Assembly: GCA_003449615.1 (NCBI GenBank)
Contig: DMHA01000063.1
Location: forward strand, 1 to 10,098
Origin: Flavobacterium sp.
GTDB lineage: Bacteria; Bacteroidota; Bacteroidia; Flavobacteriales; Flavobacteriaceae
DNA length: 10,098 bases
Direction: 5' to 3'
Below, in pieces: positions 1 through 7,412 of this stretch. Made by a program: the position numbers and the translations under genes. Below the pieces are notes generated by a model. The model searched no databases, had not been told where the DNA came from, and was given only the letters and a program-made list of their open reading frames with translations. Position 1 is the stretch's first letter. Every line of letters starts with the position of its first letter.

Positions 1-85
1 AATTAGTTTTTAGAGGTTGCCTTTAATACCAATTTAAAAAAAAATGAAAGTCCAAAGTTTTTATAAAACGAATCCTTTATGATAG

Positions 86-211
86 AATGGCATTGTTAAT
101 CTAGAAGCGATTTATTATGTGATTCGTTTTGAAAATATCTCAAATACAATTGCCCAAAATATTGTTGCAAAAGAGAGGATTGATTTGACCAAATTTGATA
201 TTAAACTCTGA
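86..211 (+). pseudogene. Remnant of a T9SS-associated extracellular repeat domain (DUF7619-like)
   Basis: From the stop codons at 80-85 to the TGA at 209-211, frame 2 reads as about 41 residues with a protein-like core, YYVIRFENISNTIAQNIV, followed by IDLTKFDI. This closely resembles the 'Y.IRFENTGTA.A.NIVVKD.ID..KFDI' stretch of a domain near the C-terminus of many flavobacterial secreted leucine-rich or T9SS-sorted proteins. That match is from memory of the family. No plausible start lies in this frame: an ATG at 44 gives only 12 codons before tandem stops (TGA, TAG). The domain is also cut off right after its 'KFDI' motif, well short of the usual sorting tail. I read it as a decayed fragment of a larger gene, not a working small protein. 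The remaining bases of 1-244 show nothing else recognisable. Confidence 0.45.
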
Positions 212-244
212 TTACTAGTAGTATTGGAATTGTTAAATTATATT

Positions 245-1789
245 TTATCGATTACTCAACTTCGCTTTTTCTTTGATAATATCCCCAATTTTTCGGTTTT
301 CGATTTTACTTTCGAGCCAAGAAATGATGTCCAAATAGAGGAACGCTCTTTTCTCGTAAGTGTTTTTTTCTAATTCAATAAAACGCTCTTTTACTTTGAT
401 GAATTCTTTTTTGATGTCACTTGGATAAATGGTGCTTAATTTTTTCAAAAACCGAATGATTTCTTTTTGTACTTCGTGCAAATCGTTCATCTTTATGAGA
501 AATTTATAGGTACTCACCAATTGATTTTCTAAGTTGAAATCTTTTCCTGATTCGTAATGAGCAATCAAGCACAACAATCGGGCAAAACACGCCAAATCTT
601 CTCGAACGTACAGGTTTTTGTTGTTGATAATTTTTTCGAGATAAAACACACATTCATTGTATTTTTCGTTACCAAAATAAATACAGGCAATTTTGTAATA
701 AAACAACATTTCGTGATGCTCGTCAAGATGCTCATTGTGCAAATTTATTTTGTTTAAAACCTCCGGAATCAAGTATTCTGCTTCGGCAAAAGTTCCTTCC
801 AAAATATGATAATTCAACTTGTTGTTGTACAAATACAAGAAAGACAAAGAGGTAATATTATCATTAACAGGAAACTGTGGATCGTTGATGGTTTCTTCCA
901 AAAGTTCTAAATATTTCTTGAAATTGGTCTTGTATTTCAGCATAAATAGTGATTCCAAAAGATAATGATTCCCTTTCAAGAAAAATACTGGATTAAGAAA
1001 AATCATATTCCTATTGTCATAAAAAAGCGTAACCCATTTGTGCGAAAATTTATAGCAAGCTAAGAAGTCTTGAACCAAAAAACTACGCCACAAATTGGCA
1101 TTGAAATACCAATAGCGTTCCCTAAAACCAAATTTTTTCTCATCGAATTTAGAGATGTGTTTCTTGAAATAATCGTCAATATATTGGTACTCCTCATCAC
1201 TTTTTACATAGCCCGTTTTGAGCATTATACCATACAATTGCAAGGACAAATTCGATAATTTACTCGAAATTGTATTTTTATAATTCAATTCTTTGGCTTG
1301 AATAACCAGTTCATCGGCGCGACCTTGAATACTTCGAGTTATGTATTGCGATTCAATCAATTTCTCAAATTCGACAATTTCATAAGCCATATATTTTTCG
1401 TCGTTTTCTAGTGCTACTTGCTTGGTTTTGTCCAAAATTTTCAAACTTTGCTTGTACAAACCTTTATTGTATAAAATGGCAGCAAAATCGATTTGTTCTC
1501 TTAATTGATACCGAATGTTTTGACTGGGAATATTCAATCGAATACTCACTAATATTTGTTTGTATAAATAAGATTTTAGGTTCGATAATTGGGCTTTTTT
1601 GATAATGCCACTTTTCAAAATAATTTTCTCGTCATAACTTTCAGATTTGTCCAAAATATTGAATAATTCGATGAATTTTGTGTTTGAACTCGTTTCGAGC
1701 CGACTGGCGAAAATCTTAAATTGTCTTTTTTCGGACTTTGAAAGTGATTTAATTAAAACAAATAAGGAATCTTTTTGATGGTTAGCCAT
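245..1789 (-). CDS. Conserved flavobacterial helical-repeat (TPR-like) protein, function unknown
   Basis: This gene encodes 514 residues from an ATG at 1787-1789 to a TAA at 245-247. The N-terminus (MANHQKDSLFVLIKSLSKSE) is highly charged. The rest is almost entirely predicted alpha-helix, rich in Leu, Tyr, Lys and Glu, with TPR-like helix pairs such as those around residues 105-125 (AAILYNKGLYKQSLKILDKT) and 365-390 (KIACIYFGNEKYNECVFYLE). There is no signal peptide and no membrane segment, so a cytoplasmic scaffold-like role is likely. Similar proteins of about this length are, to my knowledge, widespread in Flavobacteriia and annotated as hypothetical. No enzymatic motif is visible. The gene points away from the ilv operon and shares its 153-bp upstream region with leuA, which does not by itself imply a role in amino acid synthesis. 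No obvious terminator follows it. Confidence 0.85.
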   Translation of the reverse strand: MANHQKDSLFVLIKSLSKSEKRQFKIFASRLETSSNTKFIELFNILDKSESYDEKIILKSGIIKKAQLSNLKSYLYKQILVSIRLNIPSQNIRYQLREQIDFAAILYNKGLYKQSLKILDKTKQVALENDEKYMAYEIVEFEKLIESQYITRSIQGRADELVIQAKELNYKNTISSKLSNLSLQLYGIMLKTGYVKSDEEYQYIDDYFKKHISKFDEKKFGFRERYWYFNANLWRSFLVQDFLACYKFSHKWVTLFYDNRNMIFLNPVFFLKGNHYLLESLFMLKYKTNFKKYLELLEETINDPQFPVNDNITSLSFLYLYNNKLNYHILEGTFAEAEYLIPEVLNKINLHNEHLDEHHEMLFYYKIACIYFGNEKYNECVFYLEKIINNKNLYVREDLACFARLLCLIAHYESGKDFNLENQLVSTYKFLIKMNDLHEVQKEIIRFLKKLSTIYPSDIKKEFIKVKERFIELEKNTYEKRAFLYLDIISWLESKIENRKIGDIIKEKAKLSNR

Positions 1790-1876
1790 TGTAAAATATA
1801 GTATAGTAACGTATTGTTTTTAAGTGTTTTAGAAAGTTTTTACATCCCTTATAAACAGTATAATTGACAAAAATGA

Positions 1877-1914
1877 ATTTTATTATAAAAGAATGAAATC
1901 TATTTTTGTTCAAA
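1877..1914 (+). promoter_or_regulatory. Probable Bacteroidetes-type promoter of the leuA-ilv operon
   Basis: TATTTTTG at 1901-1908 fits the Bacteroidetes -7 consensus TAnnTTTG exactly. A T-rich tract (ATTTT, 1877-1881) lies 19 bp upstream, where the loosely conserved -33 TTTG-like element should be, though it lacks the G. Transcription would start near 1914 and give a leader of about 30 nt before the leuA ATG at 1943. That leader is too short to hold an attenuator or riboswitch. No equally good match faces the minus-strand gene. Confidence 0.5.
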
Positions 1915-1942
1915 GATGTGAAATTACGTTAAATAATTTAAA

Positions 1943-3118
1943 ATGAACAGAGAGAAAGTCCAAATTTTTGATACCACCTTAAGGGACGGTGAACAGGTCC
2001 CAGGATGTAAATTAGATACTGCACAAAAATTAGAAATTGCCAAGCGGCTCGACGAAATGGGAGTTGATGTCATTGAAGCTGGTTTTCCTGTATCTAGTCC
2101 AGGTGATTTTTTATCCGTTTCAGAAATAAGTAAAATTATTCAAAATGCCACCGTTTGCGGGCTTACACGTGCTATCAAAAACGATATTGATGTGGCTGCG
2201 GCAGCATTGAAATATGCCAAAAGACCCCGTATTCATACTGGAATTGGAACATCCAATTCTCATATTGTTCACAAATTAAATACCACTAGAGAAGACATTA
2301 TTGCCAGAGCAAAATATGCAGTTTCTTATGCAAAATCCTTCGTTGAGGATGTTGAATTCTATGCCGAAGATGCTGGTAGAACCGAAAATGAGTTCTTGGC
2401 TCGAGTCTGTGAAGAAGTCATAAAATCAGGTGCAACCGTATTGAATATTCCAGACACAACAGGCTATTGTTTGCCCGAAGAATATGGTGCAAAAATAAAA
2501 TACCTCAAAGAAAACGTAAAAGGCATCGAAAATGTAACGCTATCTTGTCATTGTCATAATGATTTGGGAATGGCTACCGCTAATTCAATTGCTGGTGTCA
2601 TCAATGGGGCAAGACAAATAGAATGTACCATCAATGGAATAGGGGAGAGAGCAGGAAACACAGCCCTCGAAGAAGTTGTAATGATTTTAAAACAACATCC
2701 CTACTTGAATTTAGATACAAACATCAACACCCGACAATTGAACGAAATGAGCCGATTGGTTTCTGAAAGTATGGGAATGATTGTGCAACCCAACAAAGCC
2801 ATTGTGGGAGCCAACGCATTTTCACACAGTTCGGGAATTCATCAAGATGGTGTGATTAAAAATAGGGAAACCTACGAAATAATGGATCCTCTTGAAGTTG
2901 GAGTCAATGAATCTTCAATTATTCTTACTGCCAGAAGTGGGAGGGCTGCACTAGCTTACCGAGCCAAAAAAGTGGGTTATGAATTGACAAAAGTTCAATT
3001 GGACATTGTATATGAAGAATTTTTGAAATTTGCCGACATCAAAAAAGAAGTTTTAGATACCGATATTCATCAAATTATCGAAGCTTGTAATATTGAAAGT
3101 GATTTAATTAGAATCTAA
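1943..3118 (+). CDS. leuA: 2-isopropylmalate synthase, short form (LeuA-type; citramalate synthase possible)
   Basis: This 391-aa enzyme of the DRE-TIM metallolyase family condenses acetyl-CoA with 2-ketoisovalerate, the first committed step of leucine synthesis. Visible motifs are the N-terminal [13 protein letters not shown] (residues 9-21, with R14 and metal ligand D15), RIHTGIGTS (H98), EDAGRT (142-147), NIPDTTGY (168-175), the HxH metal site SCHCHNDLG (H203, H205), NGIGERAGN (231-239, N239) and [10 protein letters not shown] (294-303). The protein stops just after the subdomain following the TIM barrel. It lacks the C-terminal leucine-binding regulatory domain of the roughly 520-aa E. 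coli enzyme, so leucine feedback inhibition of the usual kind is unlikely. Residue 140 is Tyr where E. coli LeuA has Ser (EFSCED versus EFYAED). It heads the operon, 16 bp before ilvD. A homocitrate or citramalate synthase role is less likely but not excluded. Confidence 0.85.
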   Translation: MNREKVQIFDTTLRDGEQVPGCKLDTAQKLEIAKRLDEMGVDVIEAGFPVSSPGDFLSVSEISKIIQNATVCGLTRAIKNDIDVAAAALKYAKRPRIHTGIGTSNSHIVHKLNTTREDIIARAKYAVSYAKSFVEDVEFYAEDAGRTENEFLARVCEEVIKSGATVLNIPDTTGYCLPEEYGAKIKYLKENVKGIENVTLSCHCHNDLGMATANSIAGVINGARQIECTINGIGERAGNTALEEVVMILKQHPYLNLDTNINTRQLNEMSRLVSESMGMIVQPNKAIVGANAFSHSSGIHQDGVIKNRETYEIMDPLEVGVNESSIILTARSGRAALAYRAKKVGYELTKVQLDIVYEEFLKFADIKKEVLDTDIHQIIEACNIESDLIRI

Positions 3119-3134
3119 AAAAATAAAACATACA

Positions 3135-4808
3135 ATGGAATTAAATAAATATAGTAAAACAATAACTCAAGATATGACACAACCTGCAGCACAAGCGATG
3201 TTGTACGGAATCGGTTTGACCGAAGAAGATTTGAATAAAGCTCAAGTGGGAATTGTAAGTATGGGTTATGAAGGCAATACTTGTAATATGCACCTGAACG
3301 ACCTAGCAAAAGATGTAAAAAAAGGGGTTTGGGATGCCGATTTAGTGGGATTGATTTTCAACACCATAGGAGTGAGCGACGGGATTTCAAACGGAACTGA
3401 AGGTATGCGTTTCTCCTTAGTTTCTCGCGATGTCATTGCCGATTCTATCGAAACGGTTATGGGAGCACAATGGTATGATGGTTTAATTGCCATTCCGGGT
3501 TGTGATAAAAATATGCCCGGAGCCTTAATTGCTATGGGAAGAGTCAATCGACCAGCATTGATGGTTTACGGTGGTACAATTAATTCAGGAAGATGGAAAG
3601 GCGAACACCTTAATATTGTTTCAGCTTTTGAAGCCTTGGGGAAAAAATTCAAAAATGCTATTTCCGATGAAGATTTCAAAGGAGTGATCAAAAATTCTTG
3701 TCCGGGCCCAGGTGCTTGTGGTGGAATGTACACCGCAAACACAATGGCTTCTGCGATTGAAGCATTAGGAATGAGCTTACCATACAGTTCATCAAATCCA
3801 GCGGTTAGTCAAGATAAATTAAAAGAATGTGAAGATGCAGGAAAAGCCATCCGGATATTATTGGAAAAAGATATTAAGCCAAAAGACATTATGACTCGCA
3901 AGGCTTTTGAAAACGCCATTACCATTGTTGCCGTTTTGGGTGGTTCAACCAATGCGGTAATGCACTTAATTGCTATGGCTCATTCTGTTGACATCGAAAT
4001 TACTTTAGATGATTTTCAAGCCATAAGCGACAAAACCCCTGTTTTAGCCGATTTGAAACCAAGCGGAAAATTCATGATGGAAGATTTACACGCCGTGGGA
4101 GGTGTTCCAGCTGTAATGAAATATTTATTAAAAGAAGGCTACATTCATGGAGATTGTTTGACTGTTACTGGAAAAACAGTAGCCGAAAATTTAGAAACCG
4201 TTCCCGATTTAGCCGAAGGTCAAGAAGTAGTTTTTGAAATAAAAAACGCATTAAAATCTACAGGAAATATTCAAATATTATACGGAAATTTAGCTTCTGA
4301 AGGTTGTGTGGCAAAAATTAGTGGTAAAGAAGGAGAATATTTTGAAGGAACTGCAGTTGTTTTCGAAAGCGAATTCGAGGTTATTCCCGGTCTTGAAAAA
4401 GGAATGATAAAACCTGGTGATGTCGTCGTCATAAGATATTGCGGACCAAAAGGTGGCCCAGGAATGCCCGAAATGCTAAAACCAACTTCAGCCATTATGG
4501 GTGCTGGTTTAGGCGATAAAGTAGCCTTGATTACCGATGGTCGATTTTCAGGAGGCTCACACGGTTTTGTAGTAGGACATATCACACCAGAAGCTTATGA
4601 TGGTGGTGGAATTGCATTAATCGAAAATGGCGATATTATTACCATTGACGCTGTAAAAAACACCATCAACCTAAAAATCCCCGATGCAGAATATGCCGAA
4701 AGATTGGCCAATTGGGTGCAGCCCGATTTGAAAGCGACAAAAGGAGTTTTATTGAAATATGCAAGATCAGTTTCGAGTGCTTCTACGGGTTGTGTTACGG
4801 ATAAGTAA
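3135..4808 (+). CDS. ilvD: Dihydroxyacid dehydratase
   Basis: This 557-aa protein has the full usual length for IlvD. It dehydrates 2,3-dihydroxyisovalerate to 2-ketoisovalerate and the isoleucine homologue to 2-keto-3-methylvalerate, in the cytoplasm, using an iron-sulfur cluster and Mg2+. The three conserved cluster cysteines are present: C50 (GNTCNMHL), C123 (PGCDKNMPG) and C195 ([17 protein letters not shown]). K125 lies beside the second. The C-terminal beta-barrel domain keeps [11 protein letters not shown] and the [10 protein letters not shown] loop that carries the catalytic serine. The ATG at 3135 follows the leuA stop by 16 bp behind an A-rich leader, so it is cotranscribed and probably translated in series with leuA. 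The three-cysteine pattern matches the [2Fe-2S] plant and mycobacterial type. The cluster type is inferred. Confidence 0.97.
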   Translation: MELNKYSKTITQDMTQPAAQAMLYGIGLTEEDLNKAQVGIVSMGYEGNTCNMHLNDLAKDVKKGVWDADLVGLIFNTIGVSDGISNGTEGMRFSLVSRDVIADSIETVMGAQWYDGLIAIPGCDKNMPGALIAMGRVNRPALMVYGGTINSGRWKGEHLNIVSAFEALGKKFKNAISDEDFKGVIKNSCPGPGACGGMYTANTMASAIEALGMSLPYSSSNPAVSQDKLKECEDAGKAIRILLEKDIKPKDIMTRKAFENAITIVAVLGGSTNAVMHLIAMAHSVDIEITLDDFQAISDKTPVLADLKPSGKFMMEDLHAVGGVPAVMKYLLKEGYIHGDCLTVTGKTVAENLETVPDLAEGQEVVFEIKNALKSTGNIQILYGNLASEGCVAKISGKEGEYFEGTAVVFESEFEVIPGLEKGMIKPGDVVVIRYCGPKGGPGMPEMLKPTSAIMGAGLGDKVALITDGRFSGGSHGFVVGHITPEAYDGGGIALIENGDIITIDAVKNTINLKIPDAEYAERLANWVQPDLKATKGVLLKYARSVSSASTGCVTDK

Positions 4809-4846
4809 TCCCCACCCCAGCCCTCCCCGAAGGGGAGGGAGTTGAA
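4809..4846 (+). repeat. G/C-rich intergenic palindrome, copy 1
   Basis: Starting at the ilvD stop codon, a C-rich lead-in (CCCCACCCCAG) is followed by a perfect hairpin: CCCTCCCC (4821-4828), loop GAA, GGGGAGGG (4832-4839). The stem is 8 bp and all G/C except one pair. No run of T follows it, so it is not a standard intrinsic terminator. It resembles dispersed 'CCCTCCCCGAAGGGGAGGG' elements that I recall as common between flavobacterial genes. The reverse complement of 4809-4833 matches copy 3 (4985-5009) at 18 of 25 positions. Confidence 0.8.
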
Positions 4847-4883
4847 TATTAAATATGAACAAGAAATAAAAAAAAAACCTGAA

Positions 4884-4916
4884 CAAGCTTCGGCTCCCTT
4901 TCCTTTGGAGTCCAAA
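4884..4916 (-). repeat. G/C-rich intergenic palindrome, copy 2 (degenerate)
   Basis: Bases 4884-4910 match 4967-4993 at 24 of 27 positions, sharing CAAGCTTC, GCTCCC and TCCTTTGGAG. This is therefore a second copy of the element in the same orientation as copy 3. Its hairpin is weaker because the right arm reads GGAGTCC and the C-rich arm has been interrupted by T. The element lies in the ilvD-ilvB spacer. Confidence 0.7.
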
Positions 4917-4966
4917 TGGCAAAAGGCAGAGTTAAGGAAAAATAAATAATAAAAAATTCCCCTTCA

Positions 4967-5009
4967 CAAGCTTCAGCTCCCCCTCCTTTGGAGGGGGTCG
5001 GGGGGAGGA
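4967..5009 (-). repeat. G/C-rich intergenic palindrome, copy 3, abutting the ilvB leader
   Basis: After CAAGCTTCAGCT comes a perfect 8-bp hairpin, CCCCCTCC (4979-4986), loop TTT, GGAGGGGG (4990-4997), then the tail TCGGGGGGAGG. Read on the minus strand it has the same order of parts as copy 1, so copies 1 and 3 are inverted relative to each other. The tail supplies a GGAGG at 5004-5008, 15 nt before the ilvB ATG. That is farther than a normal Shine-Dalgarno spacing, and such sites are little used in Flavobacteriia. Confidence 0.75.
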
Positions 5010-5023
5010 AAAACAATAAAATT

Positions 5024-6709
5024 ATGAAAATATCAGGAGCAGAAGCAGTTATAAGATGCTTATTAGAAGAAGGAGTAAACTTGGTTTACGGCTACCCCGG
5101 TGGTGCCATAATGCCTGTTTATGACGAATTATATAAATTTAAAGACGAATTACACCACGTTTTAGTAAGACACGAACAAGGTGCAACCCACGCAGCCCAA
5201 GGATATGCAAGAGCCACAGGAAAAGTAGGCGTTGCTATTGCCACTTCGGGACCTGGTGCAACCAATTTGGTTACAGGAATTGCCGATGCCCAAATCGATT
5301 CTACGCCAATGGTTTGTATAACGGGTCAGGTTGGAAAACATTTATTGGGTTCCGATGCTTTTCAAGAAACGGATATTATCGGGATTTCGACTCCAGTAAC
5401 CAAATGGAATTATCAAATTACCGATGCTTCCGAAATTCCTGAAATAATGGCAAAAGCTTTTTTTATTGCTAAATCAGGTCGTCCAGGTCCTGTATTAATT
5501 GACATTACCAAAAATGCACAATTTGACCAATTGGAATTTAGTTACAAAAAATGTACTGGAATTAGAAGCTATACTCCAAAACCAACTTTAAACTTGGAGA
5601 AAGTAAAGGAGGCTGCAGCATTAATCAATAATGCCAAAAAACCCTACATTATTTTTGGTCAAGGAATTATTTTAGGAGAAGCCGAAGCGGAATTAAAAGA
5701 ACTTATTGAAAAATCGGGAATTCCAGCCGCTTGGACGATTTTAGGACTTTCGGCTCTGCCAACAGATCATCCTTTGAATGTAGGAATGTTGGGAATGCAC
5801 GGCAATTATGGCCCCAATTTATTGACCAACGAATGCGATGTTTTAATTGCTCTCGGAATGCGTTTTGATGATCGTGTTACTGGAAATTTAGCCACTTATG
5901 CCAAACAAGCCAAAGTAATTCACTTCGAAATTGACCCAGCCGAAATCGATAAAAATGTGAAAACAACTGTAGCTGTTTTGGCCGATGTGAAAGAATCTTT
6001 GCAAGCCTTGATTCCATTAATCGAAAGCAAAACGCACGATGCTTGGCACAACAAATTCAAAGAAAAATATAAAATCGAATGCAATGCCGTTATCAACGAA
6101 GAGTTGAAACCAACCAATGGCGGAATTTCGATGGGAGAAACGATTGAAATGATTAACAAATATTCAAAAGGAGATGCGATAATTGTTACTGATGTTGGAC
6201 AACACCAAATGTTTGCTTGTCGTTATGCCAAATTCAATTCAACCAAAAGCAATATTACTTCAGGAGGATTGGGAACTATGGGATTTTGTTTGCCAGCAGC
6301 AATTGGTGCTAAAATGGGAAGGCCAGACCGAGAAGTGGTGGCTATTATTGGCGATGGAGGTTTTCAAATGACTATTCAGGAATTGGGAACTATTTTTCAA
6401 ACCAAAGTGCCTGTGAAAATTGTGGTACTCAACAATGAGTTTCTTGGAATGGTTCGCCAATGGCAAGAACTGTTTTTTGATAGCCGTTATGCTTCGACTG
6501 TAATGACAAACCCAAATTTTGTGGCAATTGCCGAAGGCTATCACATCAAATCAAGAAAAGTAACTCAAAGAGAAGAATTAGATGCAGCTGTTGCTGAAAT
6601 GTTGGCTTCAAAAGATTCCTATTTCCTTGAAGTTATGGTCGAAAAAGAAAACAATGTATTCCCAATGATTCCAACAGGAGCCTCGGTTTCGGAAATGAGA
6701 TTATCATAA
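5024..6709 (+). CDS. ilvB: Acetohydroxyacid synthase, large catalytic subunit
   Basis: From the ATG at 5024 this is 561 residues, the usual length. A longer reading from a TTG at 4988 would add 12 residues encoded by the repeat hairpin (MEGVGGRKNNKI) and is almost certainly wrong, since the family begins at about KISGAEAVI. The enzyme joins two pyruvates to 2-acetolactate, or pyruvate and 2-ketobutyrate to 2-aceto-2-hydroxybutyrate, using thiamine diphosphate, Mg2+ and FAD. The N-terminal Pyr domain holds the catalytic glutamate E51 in VRHEQGA. The central domain has GMRFDDRVTG (278-287). The C-terminal PP domain carries the ThDP motif GDGG (443-446) to NN (470-471) and LGMVRQWQELFF. The gene is separated from ilvD by 215 bp of repeats but lies in line with it and with ilvN, its regulatory partner. 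Confidence 0.97.
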   Translation: MKISGAEAVIRCLLEEGVNLVYGYPGGAIMPVYDELYKFKDELHHVLVRHEQGATHAAQGYARATGKVGVAIATSGPGATNLVTGIADAQIDSTPMVCITGQVGKHLLGSDAFQETDIIGISTPVTKWNYQITDASEIPEIMAKAFFIAKSGRPGPVLIDITKNAQFDQLEFSYKKCTGIRSYTPKPTLNLEKVKEAAALINNAKKPYIIFGQGIILGEAEAELKELIEKSGIPAAWTILGLSALPTDHPLNVGMLGMHGNYGPNLLTNECDVLIALGMRFDDRVTGNLATYAKQAKVIHFEIDPAEIDKNVKTTVAVLADVKESLQALIPLIESKTHDAWHNKFKEKYKIECNAVINEELKPTNGGISMGETIEMINKYSKGDAIIVTDVGQHQMFACRYAKFNSTKSNITSGGLGTMGFCLPAAIGAKMGRPDREVVAIIGDGGFQMTIQELGTIFQTKVPVKIVVLNNEFLGMVRQWQELFFDSRYASTVMTNPNFVAIAEGYHIKSRKVTQREELDAAVAEMLASKDSYFLEVMVEKENNVFPMIPTGASVSEMRLS

Positions 6710-6720
6710 AATAGTTTATA

Positions 6721-6780
6721 GTTTAAGGTTTCAAGTTGCTCAACCTGAAACTTTAAACAAAAAAAACTTTAAACAAAAAA
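6721..6780 (+). repeat. AT-rich palindrome plus 15-bp direct repeat between ilvB and ilvN
   Basis: GTTTAAGGTTTCA (6721-6733) pairs with TGAAACTTTAAAC (6746-6758). Twelve of the 13 pairs are Watson-Crick and one is G-U, around a 12-base loop. The right arm is then partly reused: ACTTTAAACAAAAAA occurs at 6750-6764 and again at 6766-6780. The block fills the 75-bp gap just ahead of the ilvN ATG. The A-rich tail rather than a T-rich one argues against a plus-strand terminator. Similar 'GTTTAAAG..TTTCA' elements are, as I recall, dispersed in flavobacterial genomes. Confidence 0.7.
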
Positions 6781-6784
6781 TATA

Positions 6785-7306
6785 ATGGAAAATAAAATAT
6801 TCACCATTTCTGTTTATTCAGAAAACAACGTTGGTTTACTCAACAGAATTTCAGGAATATTCTTGAAACGTCACATCAATATATTGAGTCTCAATGTATC
6901 CGAATCGGAAATAGAAAACGTTTCGAGATTTATTATTGTGGTAAAAACTACCGAAAAATGGGTGCAAAACATTGTAGGTCAAATCGAAAAACAAATCGAA
7001 GTCATCAAAGCTTTTTATCATATAGACGAGGAAACCATCTTTCTTGAAAGTGCCATCTTCAAAATAGAATCCAGATTATTATTCGACGAAAGACAAATTC
7101 AAAACATCATAAAAGAAAGTCATTCGGAAATTGTAACCGTTTCACGGGACTTTTTTGTAATTTCAAAATCAGGAAAACGTGCTGAAATAAATGATTTATA
7201 CAACAAATTAAAACCTTTTGGAATTATGCAGTTTGCTCGTTCGGGAAGAATATCAATTTCCAAGGAAAAAATGGAAGTAACGAGTTTGTTAGAAGAACTA
7301 AAATAG
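6785..7306 (+). CDS. ilvN: Acetohydroxyacid synthase, small regulatory subunit
   Basis: This 173-aa protein binds the IlvB catalytic subunit, activates it and gives it feedback inhibition by valine. An N-terminal ACT domain (about residues 5-78) is clear: FTISVYSENNVGLLNRISGI, then KRHINILSLNV, with N32 where the E. coli IlvH effector-site asparagine falls, then the second strand SRFIIVVK. The C-terminal half (about 85-160, including LYNKLKPFGIMQFARSGRIS) matches the ALS small-subunit C-terminal domain. The ATG at 6785 follows an A-rich leader. It is 75 bp after ilvB and cotranscription is expected. The symbol ilvN is used as in other Bacteroidetes; ilvH would be equally suitable. Whether valine inhibits this version cannot be read from sequence alone. 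Confidence 0.95.
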   Translation: MENKIFTISVYSENNVGLLNRISGIFLKRHINILSLNVSESEIENVSRFIIVVKTTEKWVQNIVGQIEKQIEVIKAFYHIDEETIFLESAIFKIESRLLFDERQIQNIIKESHSEIVTVSRDFFVISKSGKRAEINDLYNKLKPFGIMQFARSGRISISKEKMEVTSLLEELK

Positions 7307-7412
7307 TAATCGGTTTTCAGTTTTTCTTTATTTAGTGTTTGGTTTAATGATAACGGGTAGTGTTTATCAACGATCCATAGAAAAAATTAATCTTAAATTT
7401 AAAATTAATAAT

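Noticed and set aside
1864..1889. TTGACA at 1864-1869 followed by TATAAA at 1884-1889, resembling a sigma-70 promoter.
   Set aside because: The 14-bp spacing is too short and Bacteroidetes use a different -33/-7 consensus. The TAnnTTTG match fits better.
1893..1946. A 17-residue reading frame ([17 protein letters not shown]) with five Ile/Val/Leu codons whose TGA overlaps the leuA ATG, like an attenuator leader peptide.
   Set aside because: The best promoter match (1901-1908) lies inside it, so its start would not be transcribed. No terminator/antiterminator hairpins lie between it and leuA.
4271..4585. Open frame of 104 codons on the minus strand inside ilvD.
   Set aside because: Pro/Ser-rich antisense shadow of a certain ilvD with no family resemblance. 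The other antisense frames in ilvB, ilvC and ilvD are alike.
4821..4839. Strong hairpin after ilvD as an intrinsic terminator.
   Set aside because: No T tract follows, and the downstream genes complete the same pathway. It is better explained as a dispersed repeat.
7335..7412. Upstream extension of the secreted protein from a GTG.
   Set aside because: It would place 26 residues of unrelated sequence before a complete signal peptide. The ATG at 7413 has a normal A/T-rich leader.
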